NCBI GenBank assembly: GCA_002862965.1
Contig: PKCW01000142.1
Span: forward strand, 1-7,644
DNA from: Pseudomonadota bacterium
GTDB taxonomy: Bacteria > Pseudomonadota > Gammaproteobacteria > UBA5335
Reading direction: 5' to 3'
Length of the DNA: 7,644 nt
Below, in pieces: positions 1 to 5,434 of the stretch. The position numbers were made by a program, and so were the translations under genes. Positions within the stretch are counted from its first letter, which is position 1. Each line of letters starts with the position of its first letter. The notes below the pieces were generated by a model, which was given only the letters and a program-made list of their open reading frames with translations, did not search any database and was not told where the DNA came from.

Positions 1-1
1 T

Positions 2-193
2 GCCACCACGGCGGCGGCATGGCAGGCGGTCGCGGTGACCGCGGTCGAACCCGACGGCGACGACTTCTGCGTCCGCACCGATCACGGCGACTGGCACGCG
101 CGCACCGTCCTTCTCGCAACGGGGGTGGTCAACCATCGCCCCGAGATCGATGACGCGCTGCACGATGCGGCGCTCGAACGCGGACTGATCCGC
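2..193 (+). pseudogene. Fragment of a thioredoxin-reductase-like FAD/NAD(P) oxidoreductase fused in frame to fliI
   Basis: Frame 2 from the window edge to about nt 193 encodes about 64 residues unlike any FliI N-terminus. The stretch [15 protein letters not shown], then the [11 protein letters not shown] core (ATG motif at nt 116-124, the usual third FAD-contact region) and a run ending ALERGLIR match the middle of thioredoxin-reductase-like NAD(P)/FAD-dependent oxidoreductases. In that family, as I recall it, the equivalent of RGLIR is followed by a YCPxCDG redox-type segment. Here it runs directly into FliI QPLDVGVR instead. No FAD-binding GxGxxG or NAD-binding domain lies inside the window, so this is an internal fragment. 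The family call is from remembered consensus, not a search. It could be a contig-edge chimera or a genuine fusion scar. Confidence 0.68.
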
Positions 194-1138
194 CAGCCGC
201 TGGATGTGGGGGTGCGCACGCTCAATGCCCTCCTGACCGTCGGCCGGGGACAGCGACTGGGCCTTTTTGCCGGCAGCGGGGTGGGCAAGAGCGTGCTGCT
301 GGGCATGATGACCCGCTATACCGAGGCGGACGTCACCGTGGTGGCGCTGATCGGCGAACGGGGCCGTGAAGTGCGCGAGTTCGTGGAGCAGATCCTGGGT
401 CGCCACGGCCTGCAGCGTGCAGTGGTGGTGGCCACGCCGGCCGACCATCCGCCGCTGATGCGCCTGCAGGGCGCCTGGGTCGCCACGGCCATCGCCGAGT
501 CCTTTCGCGATCAGGGCAAGAACGTGCTGTTGCTGATGGATTCGTTGACGCGTGTGGCGCAGGCCCAGCGCGAGATCGCGCTGGCGATCGGCGAGCCGCC
601 GGCGACCAAAGGTTATCCACCGTCGGTGTTTGCCCAGATCCCGCGGCTCGTCGAACGGGCGGGCAACACGACCGGCTCCGGCTCCCTGACCGCGTTCTAT
701 ACCGTCCTGGCCGAAGGAGATGATCAGAACGATCCGGTCGTGGACGCGGCGCGGGCCATTCTCGACGGGCACATCGTGCTGAGCCGACGACTGGCCGAAG
801 CCGGGCAGTTTCCGGCCATCGACGTCGAAGCGTCGGTGAGCCGTGTGTTGACCGATATCGCCGGGCCCGAGCATTTGCGCTGGATCCGGCGTTTCCGCCA
901 GATCTACGCGACTTACGCCCAGCACGGCGATCTCATCCGCGTCGGTGCCTACCAGCGCGGCAGCGATGCCGCGATCGACGAGGCGATCGCGCTTTGGCCG
1001 CGGTTGCAGGCCTTCTTGCGGCAGGATCTGCGCGAAGCGGTCTCCTTCACGGACAGCCTCAGTGCCCTGGCCGCGGTGCTGCCGCCCGAGGTGGTGACGG
1101 CCGCCGTGACGAACACCGCCGAGAGCCTGCGCGCATGA
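2..1138 (+). CDS. fliI: Flagellar export ATPase FliI, N-terminus missing and replaced by unrelated coding sequence
   Basis: FliI is the cytoplasmic ATPase of the flagellar type III export apparatus. It is related to the F1 ATPase beta subunit and helps FlhA/FlhB load and unfold substrates. From about position 194 the protein is clearly FliI: QPLDVGVR, Walker A AGSGVGKS (nt 269-292), the catalytic-glutamate segment LIGER (about nt 347-361), Walker B LLLMD (about nt 527-541), [47 protein letters not shown], and a complete C-terminal domain ending at TGA 1136-1138. Upstream of about nt 190 the same open frame encodes an oxidoreductase-like stretch. The FliI hexamerisation and FliH-binding N-terminus, about 150 residues in the family, is therefore absent. 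The frame is open to the window edge, so the GTG at 35 is only an internal candidate and the true start is not visible. The stop overlaps the fliJ start (ATGA). FliI identity from nt 194 is very secure, but a working FliI could not be made from this reading frame as it stands. Confidence 0.93.
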   Translation, partial: ATTAAAWQAVAVTAVEPDGDDFCVRTDHGDWHARTVLLATGVVNHRPEIDDALHDAALERGLIRQPLDVGVRTLNALLTVGRGQRLGLFAGSGVGKSVLLGMMTRYTEADVTVVALIGERGREVREFVEQILGRHGLQRAVVVATPADHPPLMRLQGAWVATAIAESFRDQGKNVLLLMDSLTRVAQAQREIALAIGEPPATKGYPPSVFAQIPRLVERAGNTTGSGSLTAFYTVLAEGDDQNDPVVDAARAILDGHIVLSRRLAEAGQFPAIDVEASVSRVLTDIAGPEHLRWIRRFRQIYATYAQHGDLIRVGAYQRGSDAAIDEAIALWPRLQAFLRQDLREAVSFTDSLSALAAVLPPEVVTAAVTNTAESLRA

Positions 1139-1584
1139 GCGAGGTGGAACGTCTCGAGCCATTGCAGCACATGGCGCGGCGCGAAGCCGAGCAGGCCGCG
1201 CGCGACTTGGGGCAGGCGTTGACCCGCCAGGAAGCCCTGCATCGCCAGCACGCCGATCTTTTGCGCTATCTGAACGACTATCGCGCCGAGTTGGACCGGG
1301 CCCTGGCCCATGGGCTGCGCGTCGACCGGCTGCAGGCCTATCGGCACATGCTCGACCGGCTTGGCAGCGCGCTCGAGCGGCAGCAGGGCCTCCTCGACCA
1401 GCAGGCAGCGATCTGCACGCAGGCCCAGCGCCGGTATGTCGAGCGCCAGGCTAGGCTGCAGGCGCTGGACGATCTGATCGCGGGCCGCCGCAAGGCCGAA
1501 CGTTCACGCCGGGGCGTGCGCGAGCAACACATGCTCGATGACCTGGCGCAGGCGCGATGGCGCGCGGCGGGAGCGCCGTCATGA
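1135..1584 (+). CDS. fliJ: Flagellar export protein FliJ
   Basis: This 149-residue protein has the typical FliJ length. It is highly charged, rich in Gln, Arg, Glu, Leu and Ala, and has no membrane segment. Nearly all of it (about residues 5-140) looks like a long two-helix antiparallel coiled coil, the known FliJ fold resembling the F1 gamma-subunit stalk. The C-terminal [12 protein letters not shown] segment corresponds to the family's conserved end. FliJ sits in the FliI hexamer, links it to FlhA and recycles export chaperones. Sequence conservation in FliJ is low, so the call rests on composition, size and position between fliI and fliK. The ATG at 1135 overlaps the fliI stop (ATGA), and its own stop at 1582-1584 overlaps the fliK start region, implying translational coupling on both sides. 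Confidence 0.9.
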   Translation: MSEVERLEPLQHMARREAEQAARDLGQALTRQEALHRQHADLLRYLNDYRAELDRALAHGLRVDRLQAYRHMLDRLGSALERQQGLLDQQAAICTQAQRRYVERQARLQALDDLIAGRRKAERSRRGVREQHMLDDLAQARWRAAGAPS

Positions 1585-2951
1585 TGGGTCCCTTCGTGGC
1601 GCTGCCGGGAGCCGCCGTCGATGGTGCCGCCCCGGCGGGCAGGCCGGAGGTGCGCGCTCCCGCTGCGTCGGCGGACGGCGGCGCGCGGCCCGCCGGGGGA
1701 TTCGCTGCGCTGCTCGAGGCCTTGGGCACGGCCGGCGCCCCGGGCACAAATCCCGATGGCGCCGCGCCCGGGGGCCTGCCGACGGCGGAACCGTCCCCGG
1801 CGCCGGCGGGGAGCGGCGCGCGCTCTGCCGGCGGGCTCGCGGCTCCGCTCGAGGCCTCGGGGGTCGCTGCCCTCCGGGACGGGTTCGCGCCGCAGCGCGG
1901 GGACACCGCTGCCGCTTCGCCGACTCGTTCAAACACCGAGGAAGAGGCAGCACCCTTGCAAGCGTCGACGGATGAGGCCGGTCCCGCCCCGCAGGGGCTT
2001 TGGGCGGCTCTGGAGGCCGGCTGGCTCGGACCACGCCCGGACCTGTCGGGCGGCCGGTATCCCGCGGCCGACGCAACGCCGACTGCGAGCCCGGCCATCT
2101 CCGCCGGGGCGCCGATGCCGCTGCTTCCCGTGTCCGGCAGCCAAGCCGAGGTGGCCCCGCAACCGGTGGCCGCCAGCGCAACTGCGGCGGACGGGCTCGA
2201 GGAGCGCGCGACCGGGCCGGCGGCGGTCGATGCGTCCTCGATGATGGTCGAGGCGATCGCCCCTGACACCGATCCCCCATCGGAGACGGCGCCGGGCCAG
2301 CCGACGGCGGCCGGCCGATCGGTCGCGCCGGCCCTGGGGGCGGCGCAGGCGCCGGTGCCCATGCCGCTGTCGGGCGAGGCCGAACCCGTAAGGCCGCCGG
2401 GAGTCGAGGCGCCCGAACCGACTGACATGCCGCCGTCCCCGCTGGTTCCGGAAGGCCCGGCCGCCCTCGCTACCCCGGACGGTCCCGGTTCTGACCGGAC
2501 GGCGGCCTTCCCATCCGGGACCGAGCCGGTTTTTTCCTTGCCGCGCACCTTTCGGCATCCCGAATGGGCATCGGATGTCGGGGAGCGGGTGATCTGGATG
2601 CAGCGGGCGCAGGTGAAAACGGCCCACATCCGGCTTGATCCCCCGCAATTGGGCGAGATCGAGGTCCACATCACCCTGCGTGAAGGGGGGGCCGAGGTCT
2701 GGTTCTCGGCTCCATCGGCAACCGTGCGGGAGGCGCTGGAAACGGCCTTGCCCAGGTTGCGCGACATGTTCGGTCAGCACGGTCTGCAACTGGGACAGAC
2801 GGGTGTCTCGTCCGGTGGCGGGGAGGCTTCCCGCGGGGATGAGCGGCCGATGGGCGCACTCCCTGTCCTTCATCCCGTGGACGCATCGGCGCCGGTTGCG
2901 TCCGGGAACGCGACGCTGCCGCACCGGGGGCTGTTCGAAGCCTACGCCTGA
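1581..2951 (+). CDS. fliK: Flagellar hook-length control protein FliK
   Basis: FliK is the secreted ruler that measures hook length and makes FlhB switch export from hook/rod to filament substrates. The 456-residue protein has the expected two parts. Residues 1 to about 325 are a low-complexity Ala/Pro/Gly/Ser-rich ruler region. About residues 329-408 form the conserved C-terminal Flg_hook domain, with W329, GERVIWM, RLDPPQLGEIEVHI (from residue 351), VREALETALPRLRDMF and HGLQLG. The C-terminus GLFEAYA is typical of FliK. I chose ATG 1581 because it overlaps the fliJ stop (ATGATG, with ATG 1584 also possible) and has GGGAG at 1569-1573 seven bases upstream. The upstream in-frame ATG at 1557 has a poorer ribosome site. 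The N-terminal region holds an imperfect internal duplication, listed separately. The call is secure from the C-terminal domain and position; the N-terminus is fast-evolving and cannot be aligned by eye. Confidence 0.94.
   Translation: MMGPFVALPGAAVDGAAPAGRPEVRAPAASADGGARPAGGFAALLEALGTAGAPGTNPDGAAPGGLPTAEPSPAPAGSGARSAGGLAAPLEASGVAALRDGFAPQRGDTAAASPTRSNTEEEAAPLQASTDEAGPAPQGLWAALEAGWLGPRPDLSGGRYPAADATPTASPAISAGAPMPLLPVSGSQAEVAPQPVAASATAADGLEERATGPAAVDASSMMVEAIAPDTDPPSETAPGQPTAAGRSVAPALGAAQAPVPMPLSGEAEPVRPPGVEAPEPTDMPPSPLVPEGPAALATPDGPGSDRTAAFPSGTEPVFSLPRTFRHPEWASDVGERVIWMQRAQVKTAHIRLDPPQLGEIEVHITLREGGAEVWFSAPSATVREALETALPRLRDMFGQHGLQLGQTGVSSGGGEASRGDERPMGALPVLHPVDASAPVASGNATLPHRGLFEAYA
1680..1862 (+). 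repeat. Imperfect in-frame internal repeat in the FliK N-terminal region
   Basis: Two 16-residue units, GARPAGGFAALLEALG (nt 1680-1727) and GARSAGGLAAPLEASG (nt 1815-1862), lie exactly 135 bases (45 codons) apart. They share an identical DNA core GCTCGAGGCCT at 1712-1722 and 1847-1857. A weaker third copy, QGLWAALEAGWLG, lies around nt 1992-2030. This looks like old tandem duplication in the ruler region, where length changes are tolerated. Alanine/glycine-rich composition could produce part of the similarity by chance, but the shared 11-base core in register supports duplication. Confidence 0.55.
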
Positions 2952-2963
2952 ACGGCCCTCGGC

Positions 2964-2999
2964 GATCACGCCATCCCGCAGCGTCAAGATCACGTCATC
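2964..2999 (+). repeat. Direct repeat pair, possible upstream activator sites
   Basis: GATCACGCCATC (2964-2975) and GATCACGTCATC (2988-2999) differ at one base and start 24 bases apart, so they would face roughly the same side of the helix. They lie about 130-165 bases upstream of the predicted sigma-54 start, a usual distance for enhancer-binding proteins such as the FleQ/FlrC class. The role is inference; only the repeat itself is seen. Confidence 0.35.
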
Positions 3000-3101
3000 G
3001 CGCGCCTCGTGGCGGGCCTTCCGGCTCCGGTGTTTTGACGCGGGCCGGGCGCCCACCCGCGAGATCGTCCGGAAGTCATTGACGGCATTGCAAGGCTGTT
3101 C

Positions 3102-3117
3102 TGGCCCGAAGCTTGCT
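3102..3117 (+). promoter_or_regulatory. Sigma-54 (RpoN) -24/-12 promoter of the fliL operon
   Basis: TGGCCCGAAGCTTGCT matches the sigma-54 consensus TGGCACG-N4-TTGC[A/T] at all but one specified base (C for A). It has the required GG at 3103-3104 and GC at 3115-3116, exactly ten bases apart. Taking C3116 as -12 places the start at A3128 and leaves a leader of about 30 bases before the fliL GTG. Class II flagellar operons of polar-flagellate gammaproteobacteria are known to be sigma-54-dependent, which agrees with the context. It would give fliL-flhB a transcription unit partly independent of fliIJK. Confidence 0.78.
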
Positions 3118-3157
3118 TTTGGCTCGCAAAGGAACTTTTTAAGCAGAAGGGGGTTTC

Positions 3158-3682
3158 GTGGCGCAGCCAGCCGAGCAGTCCGTTCCCGCCGCGCCCGCGG
3201 CCGGGCGGATGAAAAAAGGGGTGCTGTTCGGCGTGCTCGCATTGGCGCTCGCGGCCGGCGGCGCGGCCGCGGCCTGGCTGCTCCTGCCGCAGCGCCCGCC
3301 GGCCGATGCCCAACAGGCCACCTCGTCCGACGCGGCGCATGGCGGCGCAGCGGCGACGCCCGCCGACACCGTGTTCTTCACGATCGATCCCTCCTTCGTG
3401 GTCAACTTCGAGCTGCCCTCGCCCGTGCGCTTTCTGCAAGTGACCGTGGAATTGGAACTGCGCAGCGCCGCCGATCAGGACGCTGTGCGGGCGCAATTGC
3501 CGGTCATCCGCAACAACCTGTTGCTGTTGTTCGGCAGCCAGAACTACGAGGGGCTGCGCACCCGCGAGGGCAAGGAACGGCTGCGCGAGGCGGTGCTGGC
3601 CGAGGTGCGCGCGATCGTGAAGGAGCGTGCCGGCCGCGACGGCGTCACGCAGGTGTACTTCACCCATTTCGTCATGCAGTAG
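3158..3682 (+). CDS. fliL: Flagellar basal body-associated protein FliL
   Basis: FliL is a single-pass inner-membrane protein that surrounds or supports the stator units and affects motor torque. The 174-residue protein has a short cytoplasmic N-terminus with a basic RMKK (residues 17-20), one membrane segment at about residues 21-43, a low-complexity Ala/Ser/Asp linker to about residue 69, and a periplasmic domain from there. The domain carries the expected FliL features: VFFTIDPSFVVNFELP, RFLQVTVELELR, IRNNLLLLFGSQNYEGL, REGKERLREAVLAEVR and the end VYFTHFVMQ. The start is GTG 3158, the first in-frame start after the promoter, with an AAGGGGG ribosome site at 3147-3153. It is the first gene of the sigma-54 unit and is followed after 8 bases by fliM. 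Identity is secure from the C-terminal pattern and position. Confidence 0.95.
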   Translation: MAQPAEQSVPAAPAAGRMKKGVLFGVLALALAAGGAAAAWLLLPQRPPADAQQATSSDAAHGGAAATPADTVFFTIDPSFVVNFELPSPVRFLQVTVELELRSAADQDAVRAQLPVIRNNLLLLFGSQNYEGLRTREGKERLREAVLAEVRAIVKERAGRDGVTQVYFTHFVMQ

Positions 3683-3690
3683 GCAAGCGC

Positions 3691-4653
3691 ATGGACGCAG
3701 CTGGCAACATTCTTTCCCGGGAAGAGATCACGGCCTTGCTTCACGGGGCCGCGGCGTCCGCGTCGGAGTCGGTGGTGGCGCCGTTCGACTTCAGCTCGGA
3801 TGAGCATCAGGTCCGCGCCGTCCTGCCGGCGCTGGATGCCGTCGCCCGGCACTTTGCCCGGCGTCTGCAACACACCTTGAGCGTGGCGATGCGCCAATCC
3901 GTGCGCGTCGGGGCGCGGCCGGCGCTGTGCCATGGCTCGGCCGCGGCCGCCGTGGCCTCGCTCGGTTCGGTGACGACCGCCTGCCTGACGAGCGCCGACC
4001 CCGCGGGTGTCCTGTGGCTCGCCGTCGAGACCTCCTGGGTCGATCGCATGGTGGATGCCTGTTACGGCGGTGCCGGGGAGACCGGCCCGGGCAGCGACCC
4101 GGCTGCCTCTCTCGCGGCTCGATGGGCTCTGCATCGCTTCCTCGGCTGGACTCGCGCGGATTTGCTGGCGGCCTGGCCGGCCGCGCATCCCTTGGTATTG
4201 GACACGGCCGAGCTGCCGTTCGCCTCCCCGCCCTCGAGCGAAGGTCAAGCGAGTGAAAAGGGCGTACTGCAGCCCTTTTCACTGCAGATGGCCGCGCATG
4301 AGGCGGAATTCGCGCTGGTGTTTCCCCTCTCCCTGCTGGCCCGCATGGCCGCTCCGGAAGCGCCGCGGTCTGGCTCGCAGCAGAACGGCTGGCAGCAATC
4401 CCTGGGCTGTGCCTTGCGCGAAGCGCCCGTCTTGCTGTCCGCGCGGCTGGCCGAGGTCCAGTTGACGATGGGCGAACTGCTCGCCCTGCGCAATGGCGAC
4501 ATCCTGCCGATCGAAGAGCCCGATCGGGTCGCCGTGTATCTCGAAGACCGGGTGCTGATGAGCGGCGAACTCGGCATGGCCGGGGGCCGCAAGGTGATAC
4601 GGCTCAAGCGCCGTATCGAACAACTGGACCCTATGGGTGAGGGAGCGGCGTGA
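3691..4653 (+). CDS. fliM: Flagellar motor switch protein FliM, divergent
   Basis: FliM is the C-ring protein that binds phosphorylated CheY and sets rotation direction. The 320-residue protein keeps the family plan. An N-terminal CheY-binding peptide, NILSREEITALLHG (residues 6-19), is followed by PFDF (31-34), a middle CheC-like domain with the conserved glycine motif as YGGAG (125-129), and a C-terminal SpoA domain (about 245-306) with GELLALRNGDILPIEEPDRVAVYLEDR and GGRKVIRL. The middle domain is unusual: the common R..MPTLE and FARxFR signatures are weak (VLPALDAVARHFARRLQ), and an Ala/Gly-rich stretch replaces much of the usual sequence. FliM is nevertheless supported by the CheY peptide, the SpoA end and the place between fliL and fliN. 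ATG 3691 begins 8 bases after fliL, and the stop overlaps fliN. The gene contains two inverted repeats, listed separately. It could work like an ordinary FliM; divergence does not itself show loss of function. Confidence 0.9.
   Translation: MDAAGNILSREEITALLHGAAASASESVVAPFDFSSDEHQVRAVLPALDAVARHFARRLQHTLSVAMRQSVRVGARPALCHGSAAAAVASLGSVTTACLTSADPAGVLWLAVETSWVDRMVDACYGGAGETGPGSDPAASLAARWALHRFLGWTRADLLAAWPAAHPLVLDTAELPFASPPSSEGQASEKGVLQPFSLQMAAHEAEFALVFPLSLLARMAAPEAPRSGSQQNGWQQSLGCALREAPVLLSARLAEVQLTMGELLALRNGDILPIEEPDRVAVYLEDRVLMSGELGMAGGRKVIRLKRRIEQLDPMGEGAA
4252..4283. repeat. Perfect 12-bp inverted repeat inside fliM
   Basis: AGTGAAAAGGGC (4252-4263) and its exact reverse complement GCCCTTTTCACT (4272-4283) flank an 8-base spacer GTACTGCA. 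In RNA this makes a 12-bp stem with an 8-base loop. It lies in fliM codons 188-198 (SEKGVLQPFSL), at a loop/strand border between the middle and C-terminal domains, and uses codons rare in these neighbours (AGT, GTA, TCA). A CTGCAG hexamer also occurs in the spacer edge (4267-4272) and just after the repeat (4282-4287). No function can be assigned. Confidence 0.75.
4596..4617. repeat. 8-bp inverted repeat near the 3' end of fliM, before fliN
   Basis: GATACGGC (4596-4603) and GCCGTATC (4610-4617) are perfect reverse complements with a 6-base loop TCAAGC, ending 35 bases before the fliN start. A stem this size is expected about once by chance in a GC-rich window, so any role in coupling fliM to fliN translation is speculative. 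Confidence 0.4.
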
Positions 4654-5033
4654 TGGCCGAGACCATGGAGCGAACCGAACAATCCGCGCCCGCGGCGCCA
4701 CGCGAGACCGCGTCGCCGGCAAGGAGCGACCCCGACGGCGCCCCGGGGGTCGTCACGCCGGCGGAGCGCGGCGCAGTCAGCCTGGATCTGCTGATGGATG
4801 TCCCGGTGACCCTGTCGATCGAAGTGGGGCGCAGCCGGCTCAGTATCCGGGAGGTGCTCGCCTTGCACGAGGGCGCGGTGGTCACCCTGGATCGCCATGC
4901 GGGCGAGCCCCTCGGCGTGTTCGTCAATGGGGCGCTGGTGGCGCGCGGCGAGGTGGTCATCGTCAACGACACCTTCGGGATACGGCTGACCGAGGTGGTC
5001 AGCCCGACCGAGCGCCTGGGGCGGCTCACGTGA
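4653..5033 (+). CDS. fliN: Flagellar motor switch protein FliN
   Basis: FliN forms the lower part of the C-ring with FliM and also docks the FliH-FliI ATPase complex. The 126-residue protein has a disordered, Ala/Pro/Glu-rich N-terminus (about 1-42) and then a complete, highly canonical SpoA domain: LDLLMDVPVTLSIEVGRSRL (44-63), EVLALHEGAVVTLDRHAGEPL, FVNGALVARGEVVIVNDTFGIRLTEVVSP (to residue 118). ATG 4653 overlaps the fliM stop by one base (TGATG) and has GGGAG at 4641-4645 seven bases upstream. A GTG at 4650 adds only one residue and is less likely. The stop overlaps the fliO start. It is clearly FliN, and far better conserved than the neighbouring FliM. Confidence 0.97.
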   Translation: MAETMERTEQSAPAAPRETASPARSDPDGAPGVVTPAERGAVSLDLLMDVPVTLSIEVGRSRLSIREVLALHEGAVVTLDRHAGEPLGVFVNGALVARGEVVIVNDTFGIRLTEVVSPTERLGRLT

Positions 5034-5434
5034 CCGGCGCGCGAGGCGTTGTCCTGCCGGCCGGGCTCATGACGCTGACCGGGCCGGTCGCAGCGGCAGA
5101 GGCGGTCACCGCGTCCGCGATGTCGCTGCGGGTCGCGATCAGCCTGCTGCTGGTGATCGCGCTCATCGGCGCGCTGGCCGTGGTGTTGCGCCGGCTGCCC
5201 GGATTGGGCATGGCTCGCGGCGGTGAGCTACGGCTCCTGGGAACGGTGGCGGTCGGCCATCGCGAGCGGGTCGTGCTGCTCGAGACGGGCGGCGTCCGCG
5301 TGTTGGTGGGCGTGGCGCCGGGCCGTGTGCAGCCCCTGCATGTCCTGCCTGCCGACGATGCCCGGGTACCGATGCCGACGGCGTCTTCCGGGCGAACGGA
5401 ACCGGTGCTGGCGGCCTCGGGGAGCATCCGATGA
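5030..5434 (+). CDS. fliO: Flagellar biosynthetic protein FliO
   Basis: FliO is a small membrane protein that helps FliP assemble into the export gate and is not part of the finished gate. The 134-residue reading has a short N-terminus, one strong membrane segment at about residues 28-49 ([21 protein letters not shown]) and a basic turn LRRL. A cytoplasmic FliO domain follows with [21 protein letters not shown] and [18 protein letters not shown], then a variable tail. GTG 5030 overlaps the fliN stop as GTGA, in keeping with the coupled style of the operon. ATG 5069, giving about 121 residues, is an alternative and would shorten only the periplasmic N-terminus. FliO is poorly conserved, but the strand pattern after the membrane helix and the fliN-fliO-fliP order make the call firm. 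The stop overlaps fliP (ATGA). Confidence 0.92.
   Translation: MTGARGVVLPAGLMTLTGPVAAAEAVTASAMSLRVAISLLLVIALIGALAVVLRRLPGLGMARGGELRLLGTVAVGHRERVVLLETGGVRVLVGVAPGRVQPLHVLPADDARVPMPTASSGRTEPVLAASGSIR

Larger units (their letters stand above)
2952..3157 (+). promoter_or_regulatory. Intergenic control region between fliK and fliL
   Basis: This 206-base stretch is the only real gap in the window. All other junctions overlap or are at most 10 bases. No gene is supported in it. It contains two near-identical 12-mers (2964-2975 and 2988-2999), a GC-rich inverted repeat (3040-3060) with no T-run, a short palindrome GTCATTGAC (3075-3083), a sigma-54-like promoter (3102-3117) and a ribosome site before fliL. 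The last 50 bases are clearly more AT-rich than their surroundings, as expected of a promoter and leader. Confidence 0.7.

Noticed and set aside
35..37. GTG at 35 as the true start of the first gene
   Set aside because: The frame stays open to the window edge, and the residues after it are the interior of an oxidoreductase domain, not an N-terminus.
1557..1580. Upstream ATG at 1557 as the fliK start
   Set aside because: It would overlap fliJ by 28 bases and has a weaker ribosome site than ATG 1581, which is coupled to the fliJ stop and preceded by GGGAG.
2955..3000. Minus-strand stretch reading DDVILTLRDGVIAEGR, faintly like an enzyme N-terminal strand
   Set aside because: It spans only about 16 residues, is built from the two direct repeats, and is flanked by sequence with no domain on either side, so chance is the better explanation.
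3040..3060. GCGGG...CCCGC inverted repeat as a terminator for fliIJK
   Set aside because: The stem is only 5 bp with an 11-base loop, and no T-run follows; GC-rich DNA gives many such pairs. Termination before fliL is not supported.
3113..3141. Possible sigma-70 promoter (TTGCTT, 17-base spacer, TTTTTA)
   Set aside because: The -10 hexamer matches TATAAT at too few places, and the -35 is part of the much better sigma-54 element.
1451..3242. Long open frames on the minus strand opposite fliK and fliL (up to about 438 codons)
   Set aside because: They lie antisense to fliK, have Arg/Pro/Ser/Gly-rich shadow composition without recognisable motifs, and are expected in GC-rich DNA where stop codons are rare.
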